Below, one piece after another: positions 19,801 through 26,627 of a stretch of DNA of 64,000 nucleotides. The notes under the pieces are model-generated. The model was not told where the DNA came from. It made no database searches and was given only the letters and a program-made list of their open reading frames with translations. The stretch lies in the NCBI GenBank assembly GCA_019635955.1, contig JAHBYL010000006.1:1-64000 (forward strand). Reading direction: 5' to 3'. Within the stretch, counting starts at the first letter, position 1. Every line of letters starts with the position of its first letter. Source of the stretch: Parvibaculum sp. (GTDB taxonomy: Bacteria; Pseudomonadota; Alphaproteobacteria; Parvibaculales; Parvibaculaceae). Position numbers and translations under genes: made by a program.

Positions 19801-21086
19801 TGCGGTTCCGCGGCAGATGCAGGCGGAGGGACGGCGGTTTCGGCCTCAGTGGGCGCGCCGGGCGCCGGTTCTTCGCGGTCGCGCACTCCACCGGCCTGCG
19901 GGGATGAGATGACGGGCTCCGCTCTGGTGCCGGTTGCGGCCTGAATGCCACCCGCGCCTGTGCCGAATACCGTGCCGACAAGGAAGCCAATCAGCGCGTC
20001 GCGGTCCAGATTTTCGGTCAGGCCCTGCTCGGCGGCATAGTTGTATTTCGCGATAGCGTTCTGCATGAAGCCCTGCACGGCTTCCTGCGTGCCTTCCACA
20101 AGGCCCTGCTCCACCGCCTTGCGGGCAATGCCCAGCATCGCGCCCTTGACGCCGGGCTGCATCGGCGTGGCGCGGAACAGCAGTTCAATGGGGGCCATGT
20201 CGGTCAAGCCGGGGGCTGCACCGAGAAGCCCGATGCGGGCCTGCTCTTCATCGGAAAGACCGGCCTCTGCGGCGCGCTGGATCGCCTCGCCCTGTCCGGC
20301 CGACATAGCAAAGCCCGGCATGACAACCTGCCCGCCGGGAATGGCACGGGCGGCAATATAGGGCACGGATGAACCGATGCCGCGGCCCACCTGCACGGCA
20401 AGGCGCTCTTCGTCTTCAGCAGGGATCGGGAATGCCGTTTCACCGAGCGATCGCAGGCCTTCCATCGCGTCCTGTGCGATGTTGCCACCGTAGGTGTCGG
20501 TGATGTCCGGCACGTCTTCCGGCGCGAGGCGGCCAGCCCGGACATATTGCGCATACTGCGTAAGGCGGGCCTTTTCCGGCATGGAGAGATCGCTTTGCGA
20601 TATGCCCTGCAGGAACTGATTGAACTCGGCGTCTTCCATATCGGCGGCGCGGCGGATGCCTGCCGTTGCCGTGGCGATCTTGTTCTTGAACACGCGCCGG
20701 GACAGAGCCATGGGCTCGATTGAAACGGCAGCGGTATCGAGCGCGCCGCGCGGGATCGCCTTCGCCACGGATTTGGTGAGGTCGGGACCGGGTTCGACCG
20801 GGGCGGCGCCGGTAAAGGCCGGCGCGCTGATCTTGCCTTCCTCGTGCCGGGCGGGGCCGGAACCGGCGCCGATGGGGGGCGCCACGCCTTCAGGCAGCGG
20901 AGCCGGGTCAGGCGCAAGACCAGACAGGAACGCCCCGACGCGCTCGCCAAGGCCGGGCTCCGGCGGCGCGGGGGGCTGCGGACGCGAGACGACACGGAAC
21001 CCGCCGCGCATCTCCGGTGCCGTCACCAGCGCAGACTCTCCCGTTGCCGGAACCTGGTCCGGCCTCGACACGACCTTGAAAGCCAT
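13803..21086 (-). CDS. Giant polyvalent (ejected) virion protein
   Basis: 2427 residues, far the largest gene here. In order: a Pro/Ala-rich N-terminus with repeats of F-K/R-VV-S/E-RP; a hydrophobic region around 230-390; a domain at about 560-690 (GNYQKRHVKWQGLDISIE then TMPVPYGYLKRTKGADGEQV) resembling the inorganic-pyrophosphatase-like domain of phage polyvalent proteins; an acidic helical linker; a zinc metallopeptidase motif H1163-E-S-L-H1167; an ADP-ribosyltransferase-like domain at about 1290-1415 (KWFGDSKVVDENGKPLVVYH and HWFT); and a long helical C-terminal part including LNPEFVITNAFRDLQTAAIN (about 1820) and a membrane-like helix near 2010. Polyvalent proteins are known to be packaged and injected with phage DNA to protect and establish it; here it also occupies the place of the ejection protein before the lysis genes. 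Domain names are by eye. Confidence 0.85.
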   Translation of the reverse strand: MAFKVVSRPDQVPATGESALVTAPEMRGGFRVVSRPQPPAPPEPGLGERVGAFLSGLAPDPAPLPEGVAPPIGAGSGPARHEEGKISAPAFTGAAPVEPGPDLTKSVAKAIPRGALDTAAVSIEPMALSRRVFKNKIATATAGIRRAADMEDAEFNQFLQGISQSDLSMPEKARLTQYAQYVRAGRLAPEDVPDITDTYGGNIAQDAMEGLRSLGETAFPIPAEDEERLAVQVGRGIGSSVPYIAARAIPGGQVVMPGFAMSAGQGEAIQRAAEAGLSDEEQARIGLLGAAPGLTDMAPIELLFRATPMQPGVKGAMLGIARKAVEQGLVEGTQEAVQGFMQNAIAKYNYAAEQGLTENLDRDALIGFLVGTVFGTGAGGIQAATGTRAEPVISSPQAGGVRDREEPAPGAPTEAETAVPPPASAAEPQASPPAPDVAPAAAPTPQPRPEEAPSFTRAFEEDALDRTVPPAEGQTFRVVERPEESAPAAPETLYDEDGNAIGQYDTATGRVIRAAEPTSPAPSETAGTRAEPVRIETPADVTAAADRTAEPTEAQKEAGNYQKRHVKWQGLDISIETEQGQARTGTDPDGKAWSVTMPVPYGYLKRTKGADGEQVDVYVGPEPKAPQVFVVDQTDADTKAFDEHKALIGFPDEVSARAAYEAAFSDGRGLERIGAIRAMPVAEFKAWLRNGDTAKPAAMPEPATPQLPEPDAAPQGPAPRLRGRKASLAKGPRDIFQFLAEQGGIRDETGELKGMDLHRVFLPGRGKLVRPGGMPLDRARELAEEAGYITARQANETASVDDLLQALSENAQGRKVFATEDMNEVQDREAEKRAAEEEDRYGEAAKEADAVARENGIVLTDAARAEAAMAIASGKDAEDAVFEAVEREAIESEAQEADTADSQALKDEWNVPFDTGRETRAGGTASRQSEATAQNDAEAEAEPASRREQPSRDQPGRGEEEGVSRRTASWVIRNKETGDVVMETFDRKKVDALNTEKYEAVPIQKYLAGLNARGTPAAPSTERTDAGEQTVIPGAERISDKALAERRMEQPRRATREQKPADEGLFDTGARGQGEMFSLAETSPEVSARTPFTGAFLEKAEQLYPRLRSELDRLGLKDIGLKLADTIEAFVNGEPLTVQGMYWRDTITLALDARDDPARTLRHESLHALRKADVFTEAEWATLSKEAQKWRADYDIDRNYAGFPEDAKIEEAIAHAWSDWNTGAANIRSNPVKRLFARIRNVLKAIGNAFRGLGFQTADDVFSRVESGEVGSRQRETGVAEPRFSIAPPTESEAFKKWFGDSKVVDENGKPLVVYHSTDKRFQKFDPKKAIGGQHWFTNDREAIERGEVGAAGRGVVVEAYLSLKNPAGWSEYDKFTLDELISRGYDGLLLPEKDGTATYVAFEPTQIKSVDNRGTFDPNDPRIRFSIADRPDNPIGKDAFAPNRDVIDYLAETTLPLSERLRNSFTPETIRETVDRWRTAFQDRFLPLLRAQQAIERQLGRKLGEIENPYLGEELSAGRKGAKLEDLSENMVRPLFEDMHKRGVSIDEIEAYLYARHAPERNARIAEINPAFRGDMIEEEGAGSGMTNEDAEAIMKAVDRAGKKADMEALAARVDEMTKFSLDERVKAGLMTKAEADAWRARYKHYVPLRGRAEVEEEGVIPDRPRQARGITVTGKESRMAFGRRSPARDILAYTIMQAEEAIVRAETNRVAQRFYNLAKAAPDSKFWKIDKVETRPTWVKARQEVAYRPVKQVTPEDRDFTVSLKIDGVEHRVTLNRDNAKAVRLAEAMRNLNGDQLGIVTQALGQVNRYLSQINTTLNPEFVITNAFRDLQTAAINLNQFDVNRIVTRTVKDYRKALAGSLKGSFGKADTEWSKYYHEFRRSGGRVYFNQVEDIAKLRSRIERDFRSAKPGLSSRKAITGLFDFIEKVNLGVENAVRLSAYKNLRESGLTQAQAASIAKNLTVNFNRRGSYGPVMNSLYLFYNASVQGTAVLLSATKSKRVRRVLYTIIATGIALDILNVMASGDDDDGELYYDKISDFDKSRNLIVMIPGGKGEHIKIPLPYGYNAFFAMGRSASELARGKEFTDVASALATTIVDSFNPIGGSESLLNFLSPTIADPVVDLSRNRDYADRPIMPEQDQYGPKVPDSQRYWNSVSPYFRAITDTLNEITGGTDIEPGTIDVSPEVLEHMFGFVTGAAGTFFQRNVDLVAKIADPASDVAWNDIPLARKVYGGAPLWYDKAMFYQRADEIEQVYSYAKGYAEQGREREADRVFAKYGPVIRLRAVAARTRKALANFRKARALYRKEYDVGNIDRATYTSHLKDIDQSEKRIITNFNRLYLEQVRGDVPNETGGPRKINDVLGAIESNDPNKIAAALDAAPDVDVVEALRDANRPALARIVRKSGDMRPEVAAVLRSELSSEMTA

Positions 21087-21089
21087 TCG

Positions 21090-22046
21090 TCAGTCCACAG
21101 GGATGAGTTTGTTGCCGCGCTTCTCGAAGCGGTCGCCGTTGTCGTCTTCGACAATCGTCCCGTCCGGCTCTGCGCTCAGGTCGGCCGGCGCATCGAGGGG
21201 CGGGCGGTAGCCGTAGAACGCCGCGAGATCGGGGCGGCCCTGCTGGATCAGGGCGCGCACTGCCTTTCGCGGGTCCACGATGGGCGTGCCGAACTGGTCG
21301 GGCACTTCCGATGCCTTCGCCACGGCATCCAGGATGCGCTTGTCGGCAGCCGAAAGCCCGCCTGCATCTCTTTCGAGCCGTTCCATGTCGAGGCCGAGCC
21401 GAGCGTTTGAGATGCCGAGCTGCGCGTCCCGATATGCCTTGGTGTCGGCCCGGTCGGCACGGCGGTCTTCACGGGCCATACGATTCTCGTCGGCCTTGAT
21501 GCCCTGCTCCGTTCCCCAGCGGGCGAATTCCTTTGCCTCTTTCGCCGCTGCGTCACGGGCCGCGCGGCGTGTGTTCTGGATGTTGTCGAACGCGCTCAGT
21601 CCCTGCAGTCCGCCCTGCGCAACGGAATCGAGGAACCCTGCTCCGGGCTGGCCACCCGCCGCCATCATGCCAAGCCCGGCCTTCATCAGGATCATGCCCT
21701 TGTCCTCGTCGCCAAGGTCCTTCCACTTCATGCCGCGCGTGTCTGGCTCGGGCGCGTTCTGCTGCAGAAGTTCGCGGTAGGCCGCAACGGGGTCGTAACC
21801 CTCGTTCTGCTGCGCCATGAGGGCTCCGGTCTGTGCCGTGCTCTCGAATGCGCCGGGGCGGTTCGACGGCGTGTCGTCCGTGACCTTGAGGCCCGATGCT
21901 TCTGCGAGTTTCAGAAGCTCGGCTGCCAGCGCGCCGCTCGCCGGGAGCGCCGTTCCGTCGGGCAGCATCACGCTCCTGGTTCGCGTCGAGGGCTGGTTCC
22001 ATCCCGTCTGGCCCTGACCCGGCGTCCATCCAAATGCGCTTGCCAT
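21090..22046 (-). CDS. Probable internal virion / ejection protein
   Basis: 318 residues. The N-terminal third is Gly/Gln/Pro-rich. The middle has a hydrophobic Met/Gly stretch (MILMKAGLGMMAAGGQPGAG) and a helical, charged region (RAARDAAAKEAKEFARWG). Composition and position, between an S74-tailed virion protein and the giant polyvalent protein, fit an ejection protein comparable in role to T7 gp15. No sequence family is recognised. The ATG at 22046 follows GAGGAGG. Confidence 0.65.
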   Translation of the reverse strand: MASAFGWTPGQGQTGWNQPSTRTRSVMLPDGTALPASGALAAELLKLAEASGLKVTDDTPSNRPGAFESTAQTGALMAQQNEGYDPVAAYRELLQQNAPEPDTRGMKWKDLGDEDKGMILMKAGLGMMAAGGQPGAGFLDSVAQGGLQGLSAFDNIQNTRRAARDAAAKEAKEFARWGTEQGIKADENRMAREDRRADRADTKAYRDAQLGISNARLGLDMERLERDAGGLSAADKRILDAVAKASEVPDQFGTPIVDPRKAVRALIQQGRPDLAAFYGYRPPLDAPADLSAEPDGTIVEDDNGDRFEKRGNKLIPVD

Positions 22047-22059
22047 GTGTCTCGCCTCC

Positions 22060-23178
22060 TCACGCCGCGCGCGTCCGGGCCTCAAGGCCCTTCAGCGCAT
22101 TCAGGATCACACCAAAGCCGTTCACGATGTCGATCGTCTTGCCGTCGCCGCCGAAGGCTTCGGCAAAGTCCTGCGCCATCGGGCCGATATGCTCGTCGCC
22201 ATTGTCGTTCAGCGCACCGCGAACCTCGGGCTTGTAACGCCAGCGCTCGACCGGGAGGCTTGCCAGCGCGCCCAGCGTCTCTTCCGGGTCTTCCGCGCCG
22301 TAGCGGTCTTCCTTCATGTCGCGGTCGGAGAACATCTGATACGCGCCCATCGCAGCGGTGCCGAGCCCCGCAATCTGGCCAAGCGGAGAAGAGCCGGGCT
22401 GCGTCGCCGTCGCGGTCGTCGTGGTGTTGTAGGGCGTACCGGAGAGTGCCGAGATCATCGTGTTGAGCCCGCGCAGGTCCCAGTCGCGCTGTTCCGTGAA
22501 ATCGCTATAGGCCGTGTCGAGGCTGGCCTGATCGACGCCGCGCTGCAACGCGCCGGTCTGCGTAAGACGGGCAATGTCGGCATCGGTAAGGTCGGAGCCG
22601 AGTGCGCCGGTCTGCAGGAAGCCCTGTCCGCCCTGAAGCGCGCGGGATTTGTCGGCCTGTGCCATGCCGAGCGCGGAATTGAAAGCATCGGCATAGCCGG
22701 TCTTGAAGAGATCGGACAGCGCCTGCTGGTTTTTCTCATAAACGTCGGACTGGTCGATCCGGCCGCGGGAGCCGCCGAATGCGCCTGCCGAAACCGCCCG
22801 CGCCGACGCATCGTTGAGGTTCCGCGCCCCTGCCTCCTGAAGCTCGCGCGCCGCAGGGCTCAGGGCCCCGGAGATGTAGGGGTTCATGTAGGACTGGATA
22901 TCGCCGGCGGTCAGCGCCGCCGAGCCCCGGGCGAAGTTGCCTCGCGCCGCGTCGATGTCGCTGCCCCACGCGCCGGTCTGGCCGGCCATGTCGATCGCGG
23001 ACATCTCGTTTCCCGTCAGGCCGGCAACGCGCGTGCCCGGATAGGCCGTATAGGGGCGGCTCGCGAGGCTTTTGGCAAGGTTGTAGTTCTCCTGCCCCGC
23101 CTTCTCGACCCATGCCGGGAGCTTGGTCTCGTTGACCTGCGTGCTCTTGCTCGAGCCGCCGCCGAATAGACTACCCAT
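22060..23178 (-). CDS. Internal virion-type protein with C-terminal S74-like chaperone domain
   Basis: 372 residues. The N-terminus is MGSLFGGGSSKSTQ, typical of podovirus ejection proteins, followed by Ala/Gly-rich helices. The C-terminal 90 residues begin FSDRDMKED, matching the Ser-Lys dyad (S284, K289) of intramolecular-chaperone (peptidase S74) domains, then LPVERWRYKP, DEHIGPMAQDFAEAFG and GVILNALKGLEAR. S74 domains fold trimeric phage proteins and then cut themselves off. The gene overlaps the acetyltransferase by 8 bp. Confidence 0.75.
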   Translation of the reverse strand: MGSLFGGGSSKSTQVNETKLPAWVEKAGQENYNLAKSLASRPYTAYPGTRVAGLTGNEMSAIDMAGQTGAWGSDIDAARGNFARGSAALTAGDIQSYMNPYISGALSPAARELQEAGARNLNDASARAVSAGAFGGSRGRIDQSDVYEKNQQALSDLFKTGYADAFNSALGMAQADKSRALQGGQGFLQTGALGSDLTDADIARLTQTGALQRGVDQASLDTAYSDFTEQRDWDLRGLNTMISALSGTPYNTTTTATATQPGSSPLGQIAGLGTAAMGAYQMFSDRDMKEDRYGAEDPEETLGALASLPVERWRYKPEVRGALNDNGDEHIGPMAQDFAEAFGGDGKTIDIVNGFGVILNALKGLEARTRAA

Positions 23179-23656
23179 GTGCGTCCTGCCTCATGATGAA
23201 CGACCCGCCGACATACTCGAAACCGAGCCGCTGGATCAGCCTGTCCTTGAGATCAACAACCGCGCCGCCGCTCGTGATTTGCAGCACCGCGAGGACCTGC
23301 GCTTCAGTTGCGCCGTCCCGCATCTTTTTCGCCAGGGCAACGCCGGTCCCGCCCTTGCGGTATCCCTCGTCGACGAAGAACCATGCGTTGACGATGAAGG
23401 GCCGGGCGGCCGGCGCCCAGGGCCACGTCTCTGCCCGCATGCCGATGGAGCCGACGATCCGTCCGTCCGCCTCCGCGACATAGGTGTGACCCACAGCGAT
23501 GACGCTCAGAACCCATGCCATCGTTGCGACGGGCTCGGGCTCCGGGATGTCGAAAGAATATTCTTCCCGGCCCGAGACGACCAGATCCTTCAGCGCGACA
23601 ACATCGTCTGGCGTTGCCTTCCTGATCGAAATGACCTGCTTAGGCAAGGGCGCCAC
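23171..23656 (-). CDS. Phage GNAT-type acetyltransferase
   Basis: About 161 residues. ISIRKATPDDVVALKDLV begins a standard GNAT fold; the acetyl-CoA loop region is FFVDEGYRKGGTGVALAKKM, with RKGGTG as the Q/RxxGxG/A motif. Small GNAT proteins are common in podovirus tail regions and are thought to act on virion proteins or host targets. No ATG is available: GTG at 23656, TTG at 23677 and TTG at 23647 are candidates; GTG is chosen. Confidence 0.75.
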   Translation of the reverse strand: MAPLPKQVISIRKATPDDVVALKDLVVSGREEYSFDIPEPEPVATMAWVLSVIAVGHTYVAEADGRIVGSIGMRAETWPWAPAARPFIVNAWFFVDEGYRKGGTGVALAKKMRDGATEAQVLAVLQITSGGAVVDLKDRLIQRLGFEYVGGSFIMRQDAHG

Positions 23657-24062
23657 CCGTGATGCCGAGCGCGGCAAGGGCGTCCGCCACGGTCATGTTC
23701 GGGTCATAGCTGCTGCCGAGCGCGGCCTGCCAGTTCGGCTGGCTCTTCTGGGCTGCCGCTCGTCTCGCCTTCGCGATGCCGCCCATGCGGCCCGCCTGAA
23801 AGCGCTGATACGGCGCGCTGCCGTCGATGGGATTCCCCATGCCGCCCATGCCGCCCATGCCGAACCGGCCGCCGATCTTCGCGTCCATGTTGAGGTTCGG
23901 ATAAAGGAGTTTCATCATGCCCTGCACGTCGGCGGGCGTCATCGCGCTACCGCCCGGTCCCGCACCCGGGCCAGCACCGCCCTGCTTGAAGAACAGGTGC
24001 TCCGGCCCTTGACCGTACTTCGTCTCATCGCCGCCGTAGGGCGTCACCTCGAAGGCGCTCAT
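23640..24062 (-). CDS. Small virion-associated protein, Gly/Met-rich
   Basis: 140 residues with a flexible middle (GGRFGMGGMGGMGNP) and a C-terminus predicted helical (TVADALAALGITGGALA). The ATG at 24062 follows GAAAGGA and overlaps the previous gene as ATGA. Likely a minor structural protein from position; family not recognised. Confidence 0.65.
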   Translation of the reverse strand: MSAFEVTPYGGDETKYGQGPEHLFFKQGGAGPGAGPGGSAMTPADVQGMMKLLYPNLNMDAKIGGRFGMGGMGGMGNPIDGSAPYQRFQAGRMGGIAKARRAAAQKSQPNWQAALGSSYDPNMTVADALAALGITGGALA

Positions 24063-24292
24063 GCGATGCATCCTTTCTGTTTCAGGTCGTCTATCAATGT
24101 GGCGAGAACGTCGTTCGTCTCGGCAAGGTCCGTTGTATCTGCGTCGAACGTGCGAGACTGCGTGCCGTTGGTGACCTGGTATCCTGTCGCTGCAGGCTGG
24201 GCGAGCTTCGTCATCATGGTTTCGATCTGGGTCAGGATTTTCTGCCACTCCGCCGGGTCATAGCTCTGCGGGGCTTGTGGAAGCGCTGCCAT
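24059..24292 (-). CDS. Small tail-region protein
   Basis: 77 residues. The second half, TQSRTFDADTTDLAETNDVL followed by ATLIDDLKQKG, is a pattern I know from short proteins placed next to tail genes in many phages. It starts one base before the nozzle-like gene stop, so it is translationally linked. Function unknown. Confidence 0.7.
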   Translation of the reverse strand: MAALPQAPQSYDPAEWQKILTQIETMMTKLAQPAATGYQVTNGTQSRTFDADTTDLAETNDVLATLIDDLKQKGCIA

Positions 24293-26065
24293 CTATCTCT
24301 TCCCGTGCTGCACCACATCGGCGCGCCACGTGCCCATGCGGAACGATGTGTCGACTTCATCGCCCGAAACGACGAGCGACATCTGTCGCCCGCGCGCTCT
24401 GAGGGGGACGCGCTTCGATGCGGCGCTGATCGCCGCGGGGCCTTTCGTGACCGGTGTGTCGCTTGGATACTTCCGGACCTTGATCGCGACTTCGTGGTTG
24501 CCCTCGATGGCCTTGTAGTCCGGGATCAGGGCTTTCAGGTGCAGGATTTCCGATCCCGAGCCGAGATCGATGTCCCAGCTTTCAAGGCTGTACACCAGAG
24601 GGTCGGTGTCCGCATTGACGCCCGTTTCGTGGGCATAGAGATAGCCGTCGATAGATGTCGCAATGGGGCTCGCGTAGGCGACGTTGCGGTCCAGCCATTT
24701 CGTGCGCGGGAAGCCGCCGACGCTCCATGTCCTGTCCATGACGTTGAACGCGACGTAGCGGTCGATCTCGGTCGCTGCCGCGCTGCAATAGAACCAGATG
24801 ACTTCATCGAACTTCTGGTTCCGGCCTGCGTGAATCTTCGCCTTCTGGAACAGGTTGATGTCGCCGAAGACATAGGATTTCACATCGCACGGCAGGGTCT
24901 GTACCGTGCCGTTGTAGACATAGAAATTATCCTCGCCCATGTAGTAGGCGCTGCCCAGATGCTCGATCCCGGCATGGGGCCCTGCCATCCCGCAGCCGAT
25001 GCCGACATTGCGGAAACCGAATGTGTAGGGCGGCCCGATGAAGTACATCGCGTGCGCTGCCGTGTCGGTCACGAGCAGGATTTCGCCGCGCGCGCGGACG
25101 GCGCCGACGATCTCATTGCCATAGTCGAGCCGCTTGTCTCCCGCCGTGTTGGTCGAGGAAGGCGACCATTGCGTGTAGTTCTCCTGATCGCACCACCGCA
25201 CCAGCAGAGGGTCGAGGTTCGATCCGTCATGCGCGCCATAGGCGATGAGATGCCGGTCCTCCGCCGAAAGGATAATGCCCTTCGTTGTGGCCGGCGCACC
25301 AGAGACGAGCGCGGCGCGCGTGGCAAGGCCCGAGCTTGCGTCCCAGACATAGATCGGGCCGTTCCGATAGTTCGCGATCAGATCCTCGCCCCAAGGGACA
25401 AGGCTCCACGTCCGGGCGGCGCGCAGGATGTTCGAGACGGTACGCGGCGTGCCCCAGGTGCCGGAGCCCCATGGCCCCGCGCCCCATCCGAGCCCCGCCA
25501 CTGTATTGATCGGCCCGGCCGATACTTCGTACTGATAGGCCACCGTGCCGCCGCCGGTCGCGGTCGAGGTTGCGGCCGACGAATGCAGGATCGTGTAGGT
25601 GTCTGTGCCAAGAACGCCCTGCACCTCATAGGCGCCATCGATCGTGACGCCGCCCACCGGATCAGCGCCCGAGAAATAGACCGTCGTCCCCACCGTCAGC
25701 CCATGGGCGCTGTGCGTCACCTGCACGGTGACGGAGCCGTCTGTCGTGTCGAACGGGTCGGTCAGGTTGCCTGCCGCAGCGATGGGTGTCACGTTCGAGA
25801 ATGTGCCGCCGGTGAAGACATAGAGCTTCTTGTGCGTGCCGATCCCGATATAGCGCCGCCCGTCGAGGCCGAGCCAGTCGATCATGCCGCGGCAGGCACC
25901 GGCAAACTGGTTCGTCGAGGCCTTGACCCAGCCGCCAATCTTTTCCGGCAGCCCCTTGAAAAACCGCACGTTCCAGCCCGCCTTCCAGCGGTTTTCGGCG
26001 CCGCGATCGGTTTCCTCGGCATAGATGCCGGGCGCTATCGGAATATCGGTCAGGTCGCGGGTCAT
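24293..26065 (-). CDS. Tail nozzle / hub protein (beta-propeller type)
   Basis: 590 residues, almost entirely beta-strand with repeated motifs such as YIGIGTHKKLYVF, RWCDQENYTQW and EDNFYVYNGTVQTLPCDVK, then DEVIWFYCS and YVAFNVMDRTWSVGGFP. This is the pattern of podovirus tail tube/nozzle proteins (T7 gp12-like) and the P22 gp10 DNA-stabilisation family. It would close the short tail distal to the adaptor rings. It sits next to the fibre gene, as expected. Confidence 0.75.
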   Translation of the reverse strand: MTRDLTDIPIAPGIYAEETDRGAENRWKAGWNVRFFKGLPEKIGGWVKASTNQFAGACRGMIDWLGLDGRRYIGIGTHKKLYVFTGGTFSNVTPIAAAGNLTDPFDTTDGSVTVQVTHSAHGLTVGTTVYFSGADPVGGVTIDGAYEVQGVLGTDTYTILHSSAATSTATGGGTVAYQYEVSAGPINTVAGLGWGAGPWGSGTWGTPRTVSNILRAARTWSLVPWGEDLIANYRNGPIYVWDASSGLATRAALVSGAPATTKGIILSAEDRHLIAYGAHDGSNLDPLLVRWCDQENYTQWSPSSTNTAGDKRLDYGNEIVGAVRARGEILLVTDTAAHAMYFIGPPYTFGFRNVGIGCGMAGPHAGIEHLGSAYYMGEDNFYVYNGTVQTLPCDVKSYVFGDINLFQKAKIHAGRNQKFDEVIWFYCSAAATEIDRYVAFNVMDRTWSVGGFPRTKWLDRNVAYASPIATSIDGYLYAHETGVNADTDPLVYSLESWDIDLGSGSEILHLKALIPDYKAIEGNHEVAIKVRKYPSDTPVTKGPAAISAASKRVPLRARGRQMSLVVSGDEVDTSFRMGTWRADVVQHGKR

Positions 26066-26112
26066 GGCGTTTCGGTCTATGGTCCGTCGTTTTCCGGCTT
26101 TGGAGGTGCCAG

Positions 26113-26295
26113 ATGATTGAATTCAGGTCTGTCGTGCTGCTCTCAGCCGCGCTCGTCCTCGCGGCGCTGCTGTCAGGCGGCGTCTATCAGGTCTCGAGCA
26201 CGGAACGATATTCCCATGTCGTGAACCGTCTCACCGGCTCGGCATGGGTATGTGGGGTCTCAGATTGCGAACCAGTCGGCCCAGAGGTTCGCTGA
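26113..26295 (+). CDS. Plus-strand small membrane protein (moron)
   Basis: 60 residues: an N-terminal transmembrane segment (VVLLSAALVLAALLSGGVY), then YSHVVNRLTGSAWVC and a second Cys (C-x4-C). GGAGGTGCCAG lies directly before the ATG at 26113. It is the only plus-strand gene among about 30 kb of minus-strand structural genes, in a 276-bp gap between the nozzle gene and the next small gene. It is therefore probably an autonomously expressed moron active in the lysogen. Confidence 0.65.
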   Translation: MIEFRSVVLLSAALVLAALLSGGVYQVSSTERYSHVVNRLTGSAWVCGVSDCEPVGPEVR

Positions 26296-26341
26296 TGACA
26301 TGCTCAGCGGGCAGCATCTTTCCTGAAAGTGCAGAACACGG

Positions 26342-26626
26342 TCACTGGTTGCCGGCCTCAATCTCGATAATGCCTTCATCTTCATCCGAGGGCAGAGGGA
26401 ACTCGTTGCCATTGCTACCTACTCCGTCGGTTAGCGTTGCCGGATCGATCTCCCACTCTTCCTGCGGCCCTGCTGGAAGATCGCTCGCTTCCATGATCCG
26501 GAAGGGCTTGCCTGCAGGTACGTCTTTAGCCGCCACAGAATGGATGCCGTATCGGTCGACGTAGAATTGAACCGGCACAACTACAGCTGGTATGCCGTTG
26601 TCTTGGAGGTAGATGATGACCTTCAT
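26342..26626 (-). CDS. Small tail-associated protein
   Basis: 94 residues beginning MKVIIYLQDNGIPAVVVPVQ, with AAKDVPAGKPFRIMEASDLP; acidic C-terminus (PLPSDEDEGIIEIEAG). This sequence type is common just downstream of phage tail-fibre genes and may help fibre assembly. It follows the fibre gene with almost no gap. Confidence 0.7.
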   Translation of the reverse strand: MKVIIYLQDNGIPAVVVPVQFYVDRYGIHSVAAKDVPAGKPFRIMEASDLPAGPQEEWEIDPATLTDGVGSNGNEFPLPSDEDEGIIEIEAGNQ

Positions 26627-26627
26627 G

